64,000 nucleotides of DNA from the NCBI RefSeq assembly GCF_030818415.1, contig NZ_JAUTAE010000001.1, positions 2,382,001 to 2,446,000 on the forward strand, read 5' to 3'. The position numbers and the translations under genes are program-made. This DNA comes from Sphingomonas sp. SORGH_AS_0950 (GTDB lineage Bacteria; Pseudomonadota; Alphaproteobacteria; Sphingomonadales; Sphingomonadaceae). This document shows, in pieces, positions 48,057 through 57,100 of this stretch; the first letter of the stretch is position 1; each line of letters opens with the position of its first letter. The notes beneath the pieces are model-generated. The model ran no database searches. It saw only the letters and a program-made list of their open reading frames with translations, and was not told the origin of the DNA.

Positions 48057-50267
48057 ATGCCTCGCGCGTCGTCTTCCCGGTCCCCCCGGCCCCGCTCGTC
48101 CAAGCCCCGCTCTCCCTGGCGGCGCCGGATCGTCGTAACCCTGCAGATCCTGATCGGCCTGGCCGTGCTGGCGGTCGGCGCGCTGGCGATCGCGGTGTTC
48201 GTCGCCAAGTCGCAACTGCCCAGCTTCGACGAACTGAAATCCTCGCCCAACGGCCAGATGATCCGCGTCCATGCCGCCGACGGCACGGTGATCGTGTCGC
48301 TCGGGCCGAGCTATGGCGAATGGCTGCCCTATGACCGGATTCCCGAGGTCATGCGCGACGCGACGATCGCGGTCGAGGATCGCCGTTTCCGGCAGCATCC
48401 CGGCGTCGATCCGATCGGCATCGCCCGCTCGGTCGAGGTCCGGCTGGAAAAGGGACGCTGGAAACAGGGCGGCTCGACCATCACCCAGCAGATCACGCGC
48501 ACCATCTTCCTGAACAACCAGAAGAAGTTCGGGCGCAAGTTCCGCGAGGCGATCCTGGCGCTGGCGATGGAGCTGAAATTCTCGAAGGATCAGATCCTCG
48601 AGCTGTATCTGAACAAGGTCTATTATGGCGGCGGCGCCTATGGCATCGACGCGGCCAGCCGGAAATTCTTCGGGCACGGCGCGGACCATCTGAGCCTGTC
48701 CGAGGCGGCGGTGATCGCCGGGCTGGTCAAGGCGCCCTCCAACTATTCGCCGACCGCCGATGCCGCCGCCGCGGTCGGCCGCGCGGGCGTGGTGATCGAC
48801 CAGATGAAGCGCAACGGCTTCATCACCGCCGACCAGGCCGCGAATGCCGACCCGCAGACGCTGAAGCTGGCGCCCGAGCCCAGGCAGAATTCGGTCCGCT
48901 ACTTCACCGACTGGGCGCTGCCCCAGCTCGACCTGCTGATCGACGAGCAGACCGCGCCGCTCGACGTGTGGACCACGCTCGACCTCAACATGCAGCGGGC
49001 GGCCGACGCGGCGATCCGCGCCAACGCGCCCGAGGGGACTCAGGGCGCGCTGGTCAGCCTGGACCGCGACGGCGCGGTGCGCGCAATGGTGGGGGGCAAG
49101 GATTATGTCTCCACCAACTATAACCGCGCGGTGACGGCGGTCCGCCAGCCGGGTTCGGCGTTCAAGCTGTTCGTCTATCTCGCCGCGCTGGAGGCGGGTC
49201 ACAAGCCCGAGGACCAGGTCGTCGACGAACCGGTCACCATCGACGGCTGGAGCCCCCGCAACGATTCGCGCCGCAATTCGGGCAGCGTCAGCCTGCGCAC
49301 CGCCTTTGCCTATTCGCTCAACACCGTCGCGGCGAAGCTGGGGCAGGAAGTGGGCTTCCAGACGGTCGCTGACATGGCGCGCCGCTTCGGCATCACCACG
49401 CCGGTCAACACCCACCCCTCGATGGTGCTCGGCACTTCGGAAGTGCGGGTGATCGACATGACCAGCGCCTTTGCCAGCATCGCGAACAAGGGGGTGAAGG
49501 TGACGCCCTATGGCATCACCAAGGTCGTGGCGAACGGCCAGACCATCTATACCCATGAGGTCGACCGCAGCCATGTGCTGGTCGCCCCCTATATCGCCGC
49601 CGAGATGACCGACCTGCTCCAGACCACGGTCAACACCGGCACCGGCCGCGCCGCGCAGATCGGGCGGCCGGTCGCGGGCAAGACGGGCACGACGACCAGC
49701 CTGAAGGACGGCTGGTTCCTGGGCTTCTCCAGCGGGATCACCACCGGCGTGTGGATGGGCCGCGACAATGCCAAGCCGGTGGCGGGCCTGCATGGCGGCG
49801 CCGCGCCCGCCAAGGCCTTTGCCGACTATATGAAGGTCGCGGTCGCCGATCGCCCGATCGAGCAGTTCGACACCCAGGTCACGCTGCCCGAATGGCAGCT
49901 GGAGCCTGACGAGGAGAGCTATTTCGGCCAGCCCGACAATGGCACGGCCGGGGTCGATGCCGACGGCAACCCGCTGCCCGCCCCCGTTCCGGGCGAGTCG
50001 CAGCCGGGTGACGAGACGATGGAGATCCCGACCCGTCGCGATCCCGCCACGCCGCCGCAGCCGCTCCAGCAACCCGTGCCCGGCACGACCACGCCGCAGG
50101 CGCCCGCACCGGTGGTGCCGCAGCAGCGGCTGGATCAGGCGTGGATCGACCGGGTGACCGGACGCGGCGGCGCAGGCGCGGCGCGCGATCCCCGCGCCGC
50201 CGCTCCCCCGCCGCGTCCGTCAGCGCGCGACCGTCAGGACCGTCAGGACGACCGGCCGTACCAGTGA
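48057..50267 (+). CDS. Class A penicillin-binding protein (PBP1A family)
   Basis: 736-residue bifunctional peptidoglycan synthase anchored by one N-terminal helix (about 26-48). The GT51 transglycosylase domain (about 70-240) has VEDRRFRQHPGVDPIGIARS, KQGGSTITQQITR and KILELYLNKVYYGG-type motifs. The transpeptidase domain (about 310-620) has the active S367 in RQPGSAFKLF, the SxN region SLNT near 422 and KTGTTT near 542. The C-terminal 130 residues are Pro/Gln/Arg-rich and disordered. Convergent with the YgjP gene, overlapping by 25 bases. Confidence 0.94.
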   Translation: MPRASSSRSPRPRSSKPRSPWRRRIVVTLQILIGLAVLAVGALAIAVFVAKSQLPSFDELKSSPNGQMIRVHAADGTVIVSLGPSYGEWLPYDRIPEVMRDATIAVEDRRFRQHPGVDPIGIARSVEVRLEKGRWKQGGSTITQQITRTIFLNNQKKFGRKFREAILALAMELKFSKDQILELYLNKVYYGGGAYGIDAASRKFFGHGADHLSLSEAAVIAGLVKAPSNYSPTADAAAAVGRAGVVIDQMKRNGFITADQAANADPQTLKLAPEPRQNSVRYFTDWALPQLDLLIDEQTAPLDVWTTLDLNMQRAADAAIRANAPEGTQGALVSLDRDGAVRAMVGGKDYVSTNYNRAVTAVRQPGSAFKLFVYLAALEAGHKPEDQVVDEPVTIDGWSPRNDSRRNSGSVSLRTAFAYSLNTVAAKLGQEVGFQTVADMARRFGITTPVNTHPSMVLGTSEVRVIDMTSAFASIANKGVKVTPYGITKVVANGQTIYTHEVDRSHVLVAPYIAAEMTDLLQTTVNTGTGRAAQIGRPVAGKTGTTTSLKDGWFLGFSSGITTGVWMGRDNAKPVAGLHGGAAPAKAFADYMKVAVADRPIEQFDTQVTLPEWQLEPDEESYFGQPDNGTAGVDADGNPLPAPVPGESQPGDETMEIPTRRDPATPPQPLQQPVPGTTTPQAPAPVVPQQRLDQAWIDRVTGRGGAGAARDPRAAAPPPRPSARDRQDRQDDRPYQ

Positions 50268-50911
50268 AGCCCCGCGCCATGCTGCCGCAGCCAGGCGGTG
50301 GCGGGCGCGGGATCGGCCCCCAGCAGTTCGGCGACCAGCGCGTGGAAGGCGGGGGCGTGGTTCATATGGACCCGGTGCGCGACCTCATGCGCCACCGTCG
50401 CGCGGCGGACAAAGGCCGGGGCCAGGATCAGCCGCCAGCTATAGCGGATCGCCCCCGACGAGGCGCAGCTGCCCCAGCGCGCCTTGGGATCGGCGACGCT
50501 GACCCGCGATACCGCGACGCCTGCGGTCCGCGCGATCTCCGCCGTCTCGCGCGATAGCGTTTCCAGCGCCTGCCGTTTCAGCCAGGTCTCGACCCGGCGA
50601 TTCAGCGTCTCGATCGGGCCGGAGGCGGACAGGCGATCATGCTCGCACTGGATCACCCGGCGGCTGCCAGGCTCCCAGGCCAGGGTCAGCACCGTGTCGC
50701 CGAACGGGATCAGCGCGCCGGGGACGAAGGGGCGCGGTTCGGGCAGGCGCGCGCGCTGGTCGGCGATCCAGTCCTTCTTTTCCTCGGCCCAGGCCAGCGC
50801 GGTCTTCAGCGGCGCACGCTTGGGCACCACCAGCCGCGCGGTGCCGGTGGCGGGATCGACGCTCAGCCGGATGCGCTTGGCAGTCGGGTGACGCACCACC
50901 TCGTCGATCAC
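50243..50911 (-). CDS. YgjP-like zinc metallopeptidase (DUF45, M48-related)
   Basis: 222 residues. The zinc-binding HEVAHRVHMNHAPAF (HExxH near residue 175) and the preceding PKARWGSCASSGAIRYSWRLILAP are signatures of the YgjP/DUF45 family. An N-terminal region with KRIRLSVDPATGTARLVVPKRAPL is also typical. Probably a soluble metalloprotease of unknown target. The GTG at 50911 overlaps the YcgN-like stop by four bases; the end overlaps the PBP1A gene end on the other strand. Confidence 0.88.
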   Translation of the reverse strand: MIDEVVRHPTAKRIRLSVDPATGTARLVVPKRAPLKTALAWAEEKKDWIADQRARLPEPRPFVPGALIPFGDTVLTLAWEPGSRRVIQCEHDRLSASGPIETLNRRVETWLKRQALETLSRETAEIARTAGVAVSRVSVADPKARWGSCASSGAIRYSWRLILAPAFVRRATVAHEVAHRVHMNHAPAFHALVAELLGADPAPATAWLRQHGAGLHWYGRSS

Positions 50912-51336
50912 AATTCCCGCTCCACGATATGATTCTCGAAATCGCCCGCATCGTCCTCGCTGATCGTCCAGCCGCGGACCGATTGCCCGGCGCGGTGCAC
51001 CGCCTCGCGGTCGCCGCAGACCAGATAATGCCATTCGGGCAGCGCCTCGCCCGCCGCGCGCAGGCGATAGGCGCAGGTCGAGGGAAGCCAGTCGATCGAG
51101 CGGACATTGCCCATGGTCAGCCGCACGCACTCGCTGACAAAGGCGCGGCGGTGGCGATAGTTGGAACATTGCCCGCTGCGCCGGTCGAGCAGGCGGCAGG
51201 CAACGTTGGTCGGCACCAGCTCGCCCGTCTCCTCGTCCTCCAGCTTGTGGATGCAGCATTTGCCGCAGCCGTCGCACAGCGCCTCCCACTGGGCGCGGTC
51301 GAGGCTTTCGATCGGCTTTTCCCAGAAACGCTCCAT
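50908..51336 (-). CDS. YcgN family cysteine-cluster protein (UPF0260)
   Basis: 142 residues. Conserved cysteines in CDGCGKCCIHKLED near residue 22, NVACRLLDRRSGQCSNY near 45, SECVRLT near 68 and STCAYRL near 85 match the UPF0260/YkgJ-like cysteine cluster, probably binding zinc or iron. The segment LPEWHYLVCGDREAVHRAGQSVRGW follows. The ATG at 51336 makes TGATG with the Sco stop; an ATG at 51348 is also possible. Function not established. Confidence 0.88.
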   Translation of the reverse strand: MERFWEKPIESLDRAQWEALCDGCGKCCIHKLEDEETGELVPTNVACRLLDRRSGQCSNYRHRRAFVSECVRLTMGNVRSIDWLPSTCAYRLRAAGEALPEWHYLVCGDREAVHRAGQSVRGWTISEDDAGDFENHIVEREL

Positions 51337-51926
51337 CAGCGCACCCATTGGTCGAGCGTGGCGGCGACCGCCTGCGGCCCCTGGTCCGACGGCAACAGCG
51401 CCATCGGCTTGCCGTCCGGGTCCATCAGATAGGCCTGGTTGCTATGGTTGACGAGATAGCCGCCACCGGCCGACGGCGCGCCCTTCTGCGCCCAGACGGC
51501 ATAGGCCTTGCGCGCCGCATCGACCTGCGACGGGGTGCCGGTCAGCCCGACGAAGCGCGGGTGGAAGGTCGTGGCGAAGCGGCCGACGATGGCGGGCGTG
51601 TCGCGCTCGGGATCGACGGTGACGAAGATCGGCACGATCTTCGCGGCCTTGGCGGGGGCGCTCGCCTCCAGTGCCTTCAACCCCGCGCCGATCGCCTGCA
51701 TGTCGGTCGGGCAGATGTCGGGGCAGAAGGTGTAGCCGAAATAGACGATGCGGTAGCGCCCGGCGAAGTCGCGATCGGTGACGGTCTTGCCGGTGGCATC
51801 GACCAGCCGGAACGGGCCGCCGATCCGCGCCCCCGCCAGCGGGGGTTGCGCCTGGGGATCGGACGCGCCGCACCCGGCCAGCGCGACGGCCAGCGGAACC
51901 AGCAGGGACAGATATAATCGGGTCAT
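51336..51926 (-). CDS. SCO1/SenC family copper chaperone lipoprotein
   Basis: 196 residues. A lipoprotein signal with lipobox LAGC puts the lipidated Cys at residue 19. The copper motif is C68-x3-C72 (FCPDICP) with the partner histidine in YLVNHSNQAYL near 164, all intact. The thioredoxin-like fold includes RIVYFGYTFCP and IFVTVDPERDTP. Sco proteins deliver copper to the Cu-A site of cytochrome oxidase. First of three overlapping genes (sco-ycgN-ygjP). Confidence 0.92.
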   Translation of the reverse strand: MTRLYLSLLVPLAVALAGCGASDPQAQPPLAGARIGGPFRLVDATGKTVTDRDFAGRYRIVYFGYTFCPDICPTDMQAIGAGLKALEASAPAKAAKIVPIFVTVDPERDTPAIVGRFATTFHPRFVGLTGTPSQVDAARKAYAVWAQKGAPSAGGGYLVNHSNQAYLMDPDGKPMALLPSDQGPQAVAATLDQWVR

Positions 51927-51995
51927 GACGCCGACAGCCTTGCTGTGATAAATCGCCGGTTGCAAGCCATGCTCCATTGCTCAGGATCGATCCCC

Positions 51996-52595
51996 ATGTC
52001 CCTTCGCCCCCTGCTCGCCGCCGCGCTTCTGGGCGCCATCGCCACGCCGGTCGCGGCGCAGATGATGCAGTCGGAAAGCTACAAGTTTCTCCAGGCGGTG
52101 CGCGAGGCCAAGGGCAATGACGTCACCAACATGCTCGACCGGCCGGGTGCCAGCATCATCAACACCCGCGACGTGACCAGCGGCGAGGGCGCGCTGCACA
52201 TCGTCATCAAGCGCGGCGACGAGACCTATCTGCGCTTCCTGCTGCAAAAGGGCGCCGATCCGAACCTGCGCGACGGGCGCGGCAACACGCCGCTGCTGCT
52301 GGCGGTGGCGGGAGGACAGCCCGAGATGATCCGCATCCTGACCGCGGCCAAGGCCAATCCCAACCTGCCCAATGCGGCGGGCGAGACCCCGCTGATCCGC
52401 GCGGTGCAACGCCACGACATGGCGATGGTGCGCGAGCTGATGAATGCGGGCGCCGATCCCGACCAGCCCGACAATATCGCCGGCCTGTCGGCGCGCGACT
52501 ATGCGACGCAGGACAGCCGCAACGTCGCGATCGCCAAGCTGTTCGCCGAAACCCCCAAAAAGGCGCGCGCGGCGGTGGCCGGGCCGAAACTCTAA
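51996..52595 (+). CDS. Exported ankyrin-repeat protein
   Basis: 199 residues. The signal peptide (SLRPLLAAALLGAIATPVAA) is followed by about four ankyrin repeats: GEGALHIVIKRGDETYLRFLLQKGADPNLRD, GNTPLLLAVAGGQPEMIRILTAAKANPNL, GETPLIRAVQRHDMAMVRELMNAGADPD and a shorter fourth. Export plus ankyrin repeats suggests a periplasmic binding or scaffold protein; partner unknown. The ATG at 51996 begins the signal peptide; an in-frame ATG at 51945 would add a polar stretch before it and is less likely. Divergent from the Sco gene. Confidence 0.88.
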   Translation: MSLRPLLAAALLGAIATPVAAQMMQSESYKFLQAVREAKGNDVTNMLDRPGASIINTRDVTSGEGALHIVIKRGDETYLRFLLQKGADPNLRDGRGNTPLLLAVAGGQPEMIRILTAAKANPNLPNAAGETPLIRAVQRHDMAMVRELMNAGADPDQPDNIAGLSARDYATQDSRNVAIAKLFAETPKKARAAVAGPKL

Positions 52596-52610
52596 GCACT
52601 GGGCACGAAT

Positions 52611-52746
52611 CCCTCCCCTTGCAGGGGAGGGGGACCATGCGGAGCATGGTGGAGGGGTGTCCCCGGCGGCGGGCGTTGACCAACCTCTCCCACCGGGACA
52701 CCCCTCCGTCAGGCCTTCGGCCTGCCACCTCCCCTTGCAGGGGAGG
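52611..52746. repeat. Multi-hairpin dispersed repeat, family B, copy 2
   Basis: Outer arms CTCCCCTTGCAGGGGAG at both ends, internal hairpin CCATGC-GGA-GCATGG, long-range pairing GGAGGGGTGTCCC with GGGACACCCCTCC, and right-half hairpin CAGGCC-TTC-GGCCTG. Lies between the ankyrin gene and the convergent DUF1489 gene. Confidence 0.9.
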
Positions 52747-52763
52747 AAAATCATGAGCGCCCC

Positions 52764-53168
52764 CTAGATCAGCCCCAGCTCGACCAGCTTGCCGACCAGC
52801 ACCGGCGGCATCATCTCGATCCCCGTCGCGGCCCCGCTCAGGTCGGGCGGGGCATCCCCCGCCTCCAGATAGCGCCAGCCCTGATGCGCGCGGCGCGGCA
52901 GCGCCTGTACCAGCACCAGCGCGGGGTCGATATGGATGGCGCAGCGCCCGCCCTCCGCCTCGCCGAACGACAGGATCGGCGAGCGCGCCACCAGCTGGTG
53001 CTTCAGGATCCAGAACAGCGAGCCCTGCCCCGCCACCTCCTCATGCCGCTTGGGCAGATAGCGGGTGGTGAGGAAGACCGGCCCGTCCTGCGCCCGCATC
53101 GCCAGTCGTTCGGCCAGGTGATCGATACTGGCCGCCCCGAACGCGACCTTGGTCAGATGAAGCGCCAT
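52764..53168 (-). CDS. DUF1489 family protein
   Basis: 134 residues. The pattern LHLTKVAFGAASIDHLAERLAMRA at the start, FLTTRYLPKRHEEVAGQGSLFWILKHQLVARSPILSF in the middle, and CAIHIDPALVLVQALPRRAHQGWRYL is characteristic of DUF1489, a family found almost only in alphaproteobacteria. No membrane segment or signal; probably cytosolic. Function unknown. It is followed at its 3' side by repeat B2. Confidence 0.88.
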   Translation of the reverse strand: MALHLTKVAFGAASIDHLAERLAMRAQDGPVFLTTRYLPKRHEEVAGQGSLFWILKHQLVARSPILSFGEAEGGRCAIHIDPALVLVQALPRRAHQGWRYLEAGDAPPDLSGAATGIEMMPPVLVGKLVELGLI

Positions 53169-53343
53169 GTCGGGGGCCCATGTGGGGGCGCGCGGGCGGC
53201 ATGGCTAGGGCGGAGAGCCCCGAATTGCACCGCGTCGTCGATGGGCGAAGTCGCTGATCTTAAAAGCTCTTCCTGCTTTCGATACTGACTTGCAATAACA
53301 GACCGTCACTCCTAGGACGCGCCGCACAACAGGGAGTCCCCGA

Positions 53344-55488
53344 ATGCCGTTCTTGATGACGCTGGCCGCCAATGCCTTCGCCATGGCCGCCCCCTTGCCG
53401 TCCACCGTGCCGGTGGCGACCGATCCCCAGACCGCGCGCGACGATATCGTGGTCACCGGCCAGCGGACCGAGGGCTCCGACGACTATACGATCGGCGGCC
53501 AGACGACCGCGACGCGCATCCCGCTGACGCTGCGCGAGACGCCGCAGTCGGTGAGCATCGTCACCCGCCAGCAGATCCAGGATTTCCAGCTCAACGACGT
53601 CAACCAGCTGCTGACGACGGTGCCGGGCATCAACGTCCAGGCGAACGAGACCGACCGCGTCTATTATTCGGCGCGCGGCTTCGACATCCAGACCTTCCAG
53701 ATCGACGGCATCGGCATTCCCTTCGCCTTCGGAATCCAGACCGGGTCGATCGACACCGCCATCTACGATCATATCGAGGTGGTGCGCGGCGCGCCCGGCC
53801 TGTTGTCGCCGACGGGCAATCCGTCGGCCGTCATCAACTTCGTCCGCAAGCGCCCGACCAAGGACCTGCAGGCGACCGCCAGCGCGCAATATGGCTCGTT
53901 CAACAGCCTGCGCCTGGATGCCGATGTCAGCACGCCGCTGACCAGGGACGGCCATGTCCGCGCCCGCGTCGTGGGCGTCCTTTCCGATGCCGACAGCTAT
54001 CTCGACCGCTACAGCCTGCGCCGCTGGACCGGGTACGGCGTGGTCGAGGCCGATCTGGGCCCCGACACGGTGCTGAGCGGCGGCTATGGCCATCAGGATC
54101 ACCAGAGCCACGGCGCGATGTGGGGCGCACTGCCGCTGACCTATACCGACGGCACCCGCATCGACATGCCGCGATCGACCAATGTCGCACCCGAATGGGC
54201 GGGCTGGAACGTGATCGACCGGCAGATCTTCGGCGACCTGACCCATCATTTCGGCGACTGGGTCGCGCGGATCAGCGCGGTGCGGCGCGCGACCAGCGAG
54301 GCGGACGAGCTGTTCTACGTCTATGACAATCCGGTGCGCGGCGCGCCCAACGGCATCGCCCCCGACCCCACCAAGCCCGGCCAGTTCCTGGGCATCAAAA
54401 GCTATCCCGGCGCCTTCCGCGCGCAGACGCGCAACCTGACCATGGAGGCCTATGCCACCGGTCCCTTCTCGCTGTTCGGGCGCGAGCATCAGCTGATGTT
54501 CGGCGTCAACCGCAGCGCGCAGGATTACAAGCAGCAATCCTCTTACGACTATTCGCAGGTCGGCCTGACCCTGCCCTTCCCGGACCTGTTCCAGGGGACC
54601 TTCCCCAAGGTCAATTTCCCGACGACCTTCTCGACCGACTATGCGTCGAGCCAGAATACCCAGACCCGGCGCGAGACCGCCTATGGCCTGGTCCGCTTCA
54701 GCCTGGCCGATCCGTTGAAGCTGATGCTGGGCGGCAACGTCACCCATGCGCGCAGCGTCGGCTTTTCCTACGGCGTCGACACCAATTTCGACAATACGCG
54801 CTTCTCGCCCTTCGCGGGCGTTACCTATGACCTGAACCGCGCGCTCAGCCTCTATGCCAGCTATACGACGATCTTCAATCCGCAGGATGCGATCGGCCAG
54901 GACGGGCGCATCCTGGCCCCCATCAGCGGCAAGAATATCGAGGCGGGGATCAAGGGCGACTGGTTCGGCGGACGGCTGAACGCCAGCGCCGCGATCTTCC
55001 GCGTCCATCAGAACAACACCGCCGAGAGCATCGGCTTCTTCAACGGCCGTACCCTCTATCGCGGGGTGAACGCCCAATCGGAGGGGATCGAGCTGGAGAT
55101 CGGCGGACGCCTGGCCGAAGGAATGCAGGTGACCGGCGGCTATACGCTGATGCGGATCGAGGATCAGAAGGGCGACCCCGCGCGACTGTTCGTGCCGCGC
55201 AACACCGGGCGGCTGAACATCGTCTATGCCCCGCCCGCCCTGCCCGCGCTGAAGCTGGGTGCGTCGGCCCAGTATCAGAGCGTGATCTATACCCAAACCC
55301 GCTCGGTGCGGCAGGACGGCTATGCGCTGGTCGACCTGATGGCGAAATACGACATCACGCCGCGCGTCGCGGTGTCGGCGAATCTGCGCAACCTGACCAA
55401 CGCGAAATATCTGACCGCGCTGACCTTCGACGGCGGCTATTACGGCGCGCCCCGCTCGATCCTGGGGACGATCAGCGTTCGGTATTGA
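53344..55488 (+). CDS. TonB-dependent siderophore receptor
   Basis: 714-residue outer-membrane receptor. A short N-terminal export signal is followed by a TonB-box-like DDIVVTGQR near residue 33. The plug domain (about 55-170) includes RETPQSVSIVTRQQIQDFQLNDVNQLLTTVPGINV, YYSARGFDIQTFQIDGIGIP and VVRGAPGLLSPTGNPSAVINFVRKRP, which place it in the FhuE/FoxA-like ferric-siderophore group. A 22-strand barrel follows, ending in aromatic VRY, as expected. Start at 53344. I saw no convincing Fur box in the 175 bases upstream. Ligand unknown. Confidence 0.92.
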   Translation: MPFLMTLAANAFAMAAPLPSTVPVATDPQTARDDIVVTGQRTEGSDDYTIGGQTTATRIPLTLRETPQSVSIVTRQQIQDFQLNDVNQLLTTVPGINVQANETDRVYYSARGFDIQTFQIDGIGIPFAFGIQTGSIDTAIYDHIEVVRGAPGLLSPTGNPSAVINFVRKRPTKDLQATASAQYGSFNSLRLDADVSTPLTRDGHVRARVVGVLSDADSYLDRYSLRRWTGYGVVEADLGPDTVLSGGYGHQDHQSHGAMWGALPLTYTDGTRIDMPRSTNVAPEWAGWNVIDRQIFGDLTHHFGDWVARISAVRRATSEADELFYVYDNPVRGAPNGIAPDPTKPGQFLGIKSYPGAFRAQTRNLTMEAYATGPFSLFGREHQLMFGVNRSAQDYKQQSSYDYSQVGLTLPFPDLFQGTFPKVNFPTTFSTDYASSQNTQTRRETAYGLVRFSLADPLKLMLGGNVTHARSVGFSYGVDTNFDNTRFSPFAGVTYDLNRALSLYASYTTIFNPQDAIGQDGRILAPISGKNIEAGIKGDWFGGRLNASAAIFRVHQNNTAESIGFFNGRTLYRGVNAQSEGIELEIGGRLAEGMQVTGGYTLMRIEDQKGDPARLFVPRNTGRLNIVYAPPALPALKLGASAQYQSVIYTQTRSVRQDGYALVDLMAKYDITPRVAVSANLRNLTNAKYLTALTFDGGYYGAPRSILGTISVRY

Positions 55489-55581
55489 GGCCGCTGCGTT
55501 ACTCCCCTGCAAGGGCGACTGTTTACACCGGCCGCATTGTGGATTCTTGTCTGTTCCTGTGATTTGAGACGGGGGGATGGA

Positions 55582-55932
55582 ATGCGTTGCCCAAGGTGTG
55601 ATGGGACTGACCTGATCAAGCGGGGCCGGAAGGCGGGGCATCAACGCTATGTGTGCCGGGCGTGCGGTCGATACTGCACCGACAGCCAACCCCGGTTCAG
55701 TGCTGAGACCAAGGCGATGGCGATCGAGATGTACATGAACAGCATGGGTATCCGGGCGATCGGCCGGGTGCTGGGAGCATCACCGGCTGCGGTTCTCAAG
55801 TGGATCCGCAAGGAACATGCAGTGCTGCAGCAGAAACTGGCATATGCCGCTCCGGTCGACACCGGGGAGCCCGATGTCATCGAGATGGACGAGATCTACA
55901 CCTACATCCAAAAAAACGGCAGCGAGCGGTAA
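55582..55932 (+). CDS. insA: IS1-family InsA (upstream reading frame)
   Basis: 116 residues. A zinc finger (CPRCDGTDLIKRGRKAGHQRYVCRAC, residues 3-28) and a helix-turn-helix (MGIRAIGRVLGASPAAVLKWI near 55-75) match IS1 InsA, which binds the IS ends and represses transposition when made alone. The frame continues past the slippery heptamer at 55911-55917 to a TAA at 55930. The ATG follows a GGGGGGATGGA ribosome-binding region. Confidence 0.88.
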   Translation: MRCPRCDGTDLIKRGRKAGHQRYVCRACGRYCTDSQPRFSAETKAMAIEMYMNSMGIRAIGRVLGASPAAVLKWIRKEHAVLQQKLAYAAPVDTGEPDVIEMDEIYTYIQKNGSER

Positions 55933-56288
55933 TCTGGACGGCGTACAGCCGCCGGCATCGATGCGTCGTGGCCTATCATGTGGGCGATAACGGCGTCAGA
56001 AGTGCGACTGCCATCTACGCGCTGGCCAAGGCCGCCGTCGGTCAGATCAGCGCCATCTTCACCGACGCCAACTCCTGCTACCACCTCGCCTTCCAGCGGA
56101 TCGGCGCTCCCGAACCCCACCAGCAGACCAAGGCGCAGACGCATCTGATCGAAGCGTCCAACGCCTCGTTCCGCGACATGCTGGCCCGCTTCAACCGCCG
56201 AACCAAGCGCGCCTCCAAGACCCAAAACATGCTCGAGATCACCCTCGACATATTCCTCGCCAGAAAACGCCTGCAGAGTCCGGGGTGA
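55582..56288 (+). CDS. IS1-family transposase InsAB' (made by programmed -1 frameshift)
   Basis: DDE transposase formed when ribosomes slip back one base on A-AAA-AAC at 55911-55917, joining InsA residues to the downstream frame as TYIQKKRQRAVIW. The fused product is about 235 residues, against 232 for IS1. Catalytic acidic residues are visible: D in IEMDEIYTY, D in AIFTDANSCY and E in LIEASNASF. The downstream frame has no good start of its own. All expected parts are present, so the element may be active. Confidence 0.85.
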
Positions 56289-56291
56289 ACA

Positions 56292-56427
56292 CTCCCCCTG
56301 CAAGGGGAGGGGGACCGCCGCGAAGCGGTGGTGGAGGGGTGTCACCCGTGGTGAGGAGGCTGATCCTCGCCGACCGGGACACCCCTCCGTCAGGCCTTCG
56401 GCCTGCCACCTCCCCTTGCAGGGGAGG
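56292..56427. repeat. Multi-hairpin dispersed repeat, family B, copy 3
   Basis: Outer arms CTCCCCCTGCAAGGGGAGG and CCTCCCCTTGCAGGGGAGG, internal hairpin ACCGC-CGCGAA-GCGGT, long-range pairing GGAGGGGTGTC with GACACCCCTCC, and right-half hairpin CAGGCC-TTC-GGCCTG. It directly abuts the right end of the IS1 element. Confidence 0.9.
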
Positions 56428-56441
56428 AATATTCCCAAAGG

Positions 56442-56476
56442 AAAAGGGCGCCGGTGGAACTCCACCGACGCCCTTT
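56442..56476 (-). terminator. Intrinsic terminator of the rpmI-rplT operon
   Basis: On the minus strand AAAGGGCG and CGGTGG pair with CCACCG and CGCCCTTT around a four-base loop (one mismatch pair), ending in TTTTCC. Lies 33 bases after the rplT stop. Confidence 0.85.
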
Positions 56477-56509
56477 GCTGATTTCCGGCGCTAGTCCGTC
56501 AGTCGCGAA

Positions 56510-56875
56510 TTACGCGGCCTGCGGCAGAGCGGCCTTCGCCTGCGCGACGATCGCCGCAAAGGCTTCGCCCTCGTGCATCGCGATGTCGGCCAGGACCTTC
56601 CGGTCCAGTTCGACGCCCGCCAGCTTCAGGCCGTGCATGAACTGCGAATAGGTCAGGCCCTCGGCCCGGACACCGGCGTTGATGCGCTGGATCCACAGAC
56701 CACGGAAGGTCCGCTTCTTAACCTTGCGGTCGCGATACGCATATTGACCGGCCTTTTCGACGGCCTGGCGTGCGATGCGGATGGTGTTCTTGCGACGGCC
56801 ATAATAGCCCTTCGCCTGATCCAAAATCCGCTTATGCTTCGCCTTGGTGGTCGTGCCCCGCTTGACGCGTGCCAT
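56510..56875 (-). CDS. rplT: 50S ribosomal protein L20
   Basis: 121 residues starting [29 protein letters not shown], with the basic N-terminal helix that threads into 23S rRNA and the globular C-terminal domain ([27 protein letters not shown]). Follows rpmI by 21 bases on the same strand. Confidence 0.97.
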   Translation of the reverse strand: MARVKRGTTTKAKHKRILDQAKGYYGRRKNTIRIARQAVEKAGQYAYRDRKVKKRTFRGLWIQRINAGVRAEGLTYSQFMHGLKLAGVELDRKVLADIAMHEGEAFAAIVAQAKAALPQAA

Positions 56876-56896
56876 ATCTCTCTATCCTTCCAGAAA

Positions 56897-57100
56897 TCAG
56901 TTCAGGCCGTAAGGCGCCCAGGCCTTCACGGTCTTGGTGTCGGCATCGGACAGGACCGAGGTGCCGCGGTTCTGGCGGATATACTTGCCGTTATGGCTGA
57001 TCAGGCGGTGGCGCTTGCCGGCGACGCCGTGCTTGAGCTTGCCGGTCGCGGTGAGCTTGAAGCGCTTCTTGACGCCGCTCTTGGTCTTGAGCTTGGGCAT
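56897..57100 (-). CDS. rpmI: 50S ribosomal protein L35
   Basis: 67 residues: [33 protein letters not shown], then [17 protein letters not shown], as in all L35 proteins. The ATG at 57100 has AAAGGACC upstream. It heads the rpmI-rplT operon; infC, often the first gene of this operon, is not present (the neighbour is a divergent AsmA gene). The 176 bases before it hold the promoter region. Confidence 0.97.
   Translation of the reverse strand: MPKLKTKSGVKKRFKLTATGKLKHGVAGKRHRLISHNGKYIRQNRGTSVLSDADTKTVKAWAPYGLN

Larger units (their letters stand above)
55520..56291 (+). mobile_element. IS1-family insertion sequence, apparently complete
   Basis: About 772 bp, close to the 768 bp of IS1. Imperfect terminal inverted repeats: TGTTTACACCGGCCGC at the left and the complement of TGTTCACCCCGGACTC at the right (12 of 16 match). 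Two overlapping reading frames encode InsA and an InsAB' transposase joined through an A-AAA-AAC slippery site. No clear target-site duplication is visible; both flanks carry CTCCCC..TGCAAGGG sequence typical of family B repeat ends. Confidence 0.82.

Noticed and set aside
55501..56309. Target-site duplication around the IS1 element, suggested by CTCCCC(C)TGCAAGGG on both sides
   Set aside because: The copies are imperfect, too long for IS1 duplications and not directly abutting the left end; they are better explained as family B repeat arms.
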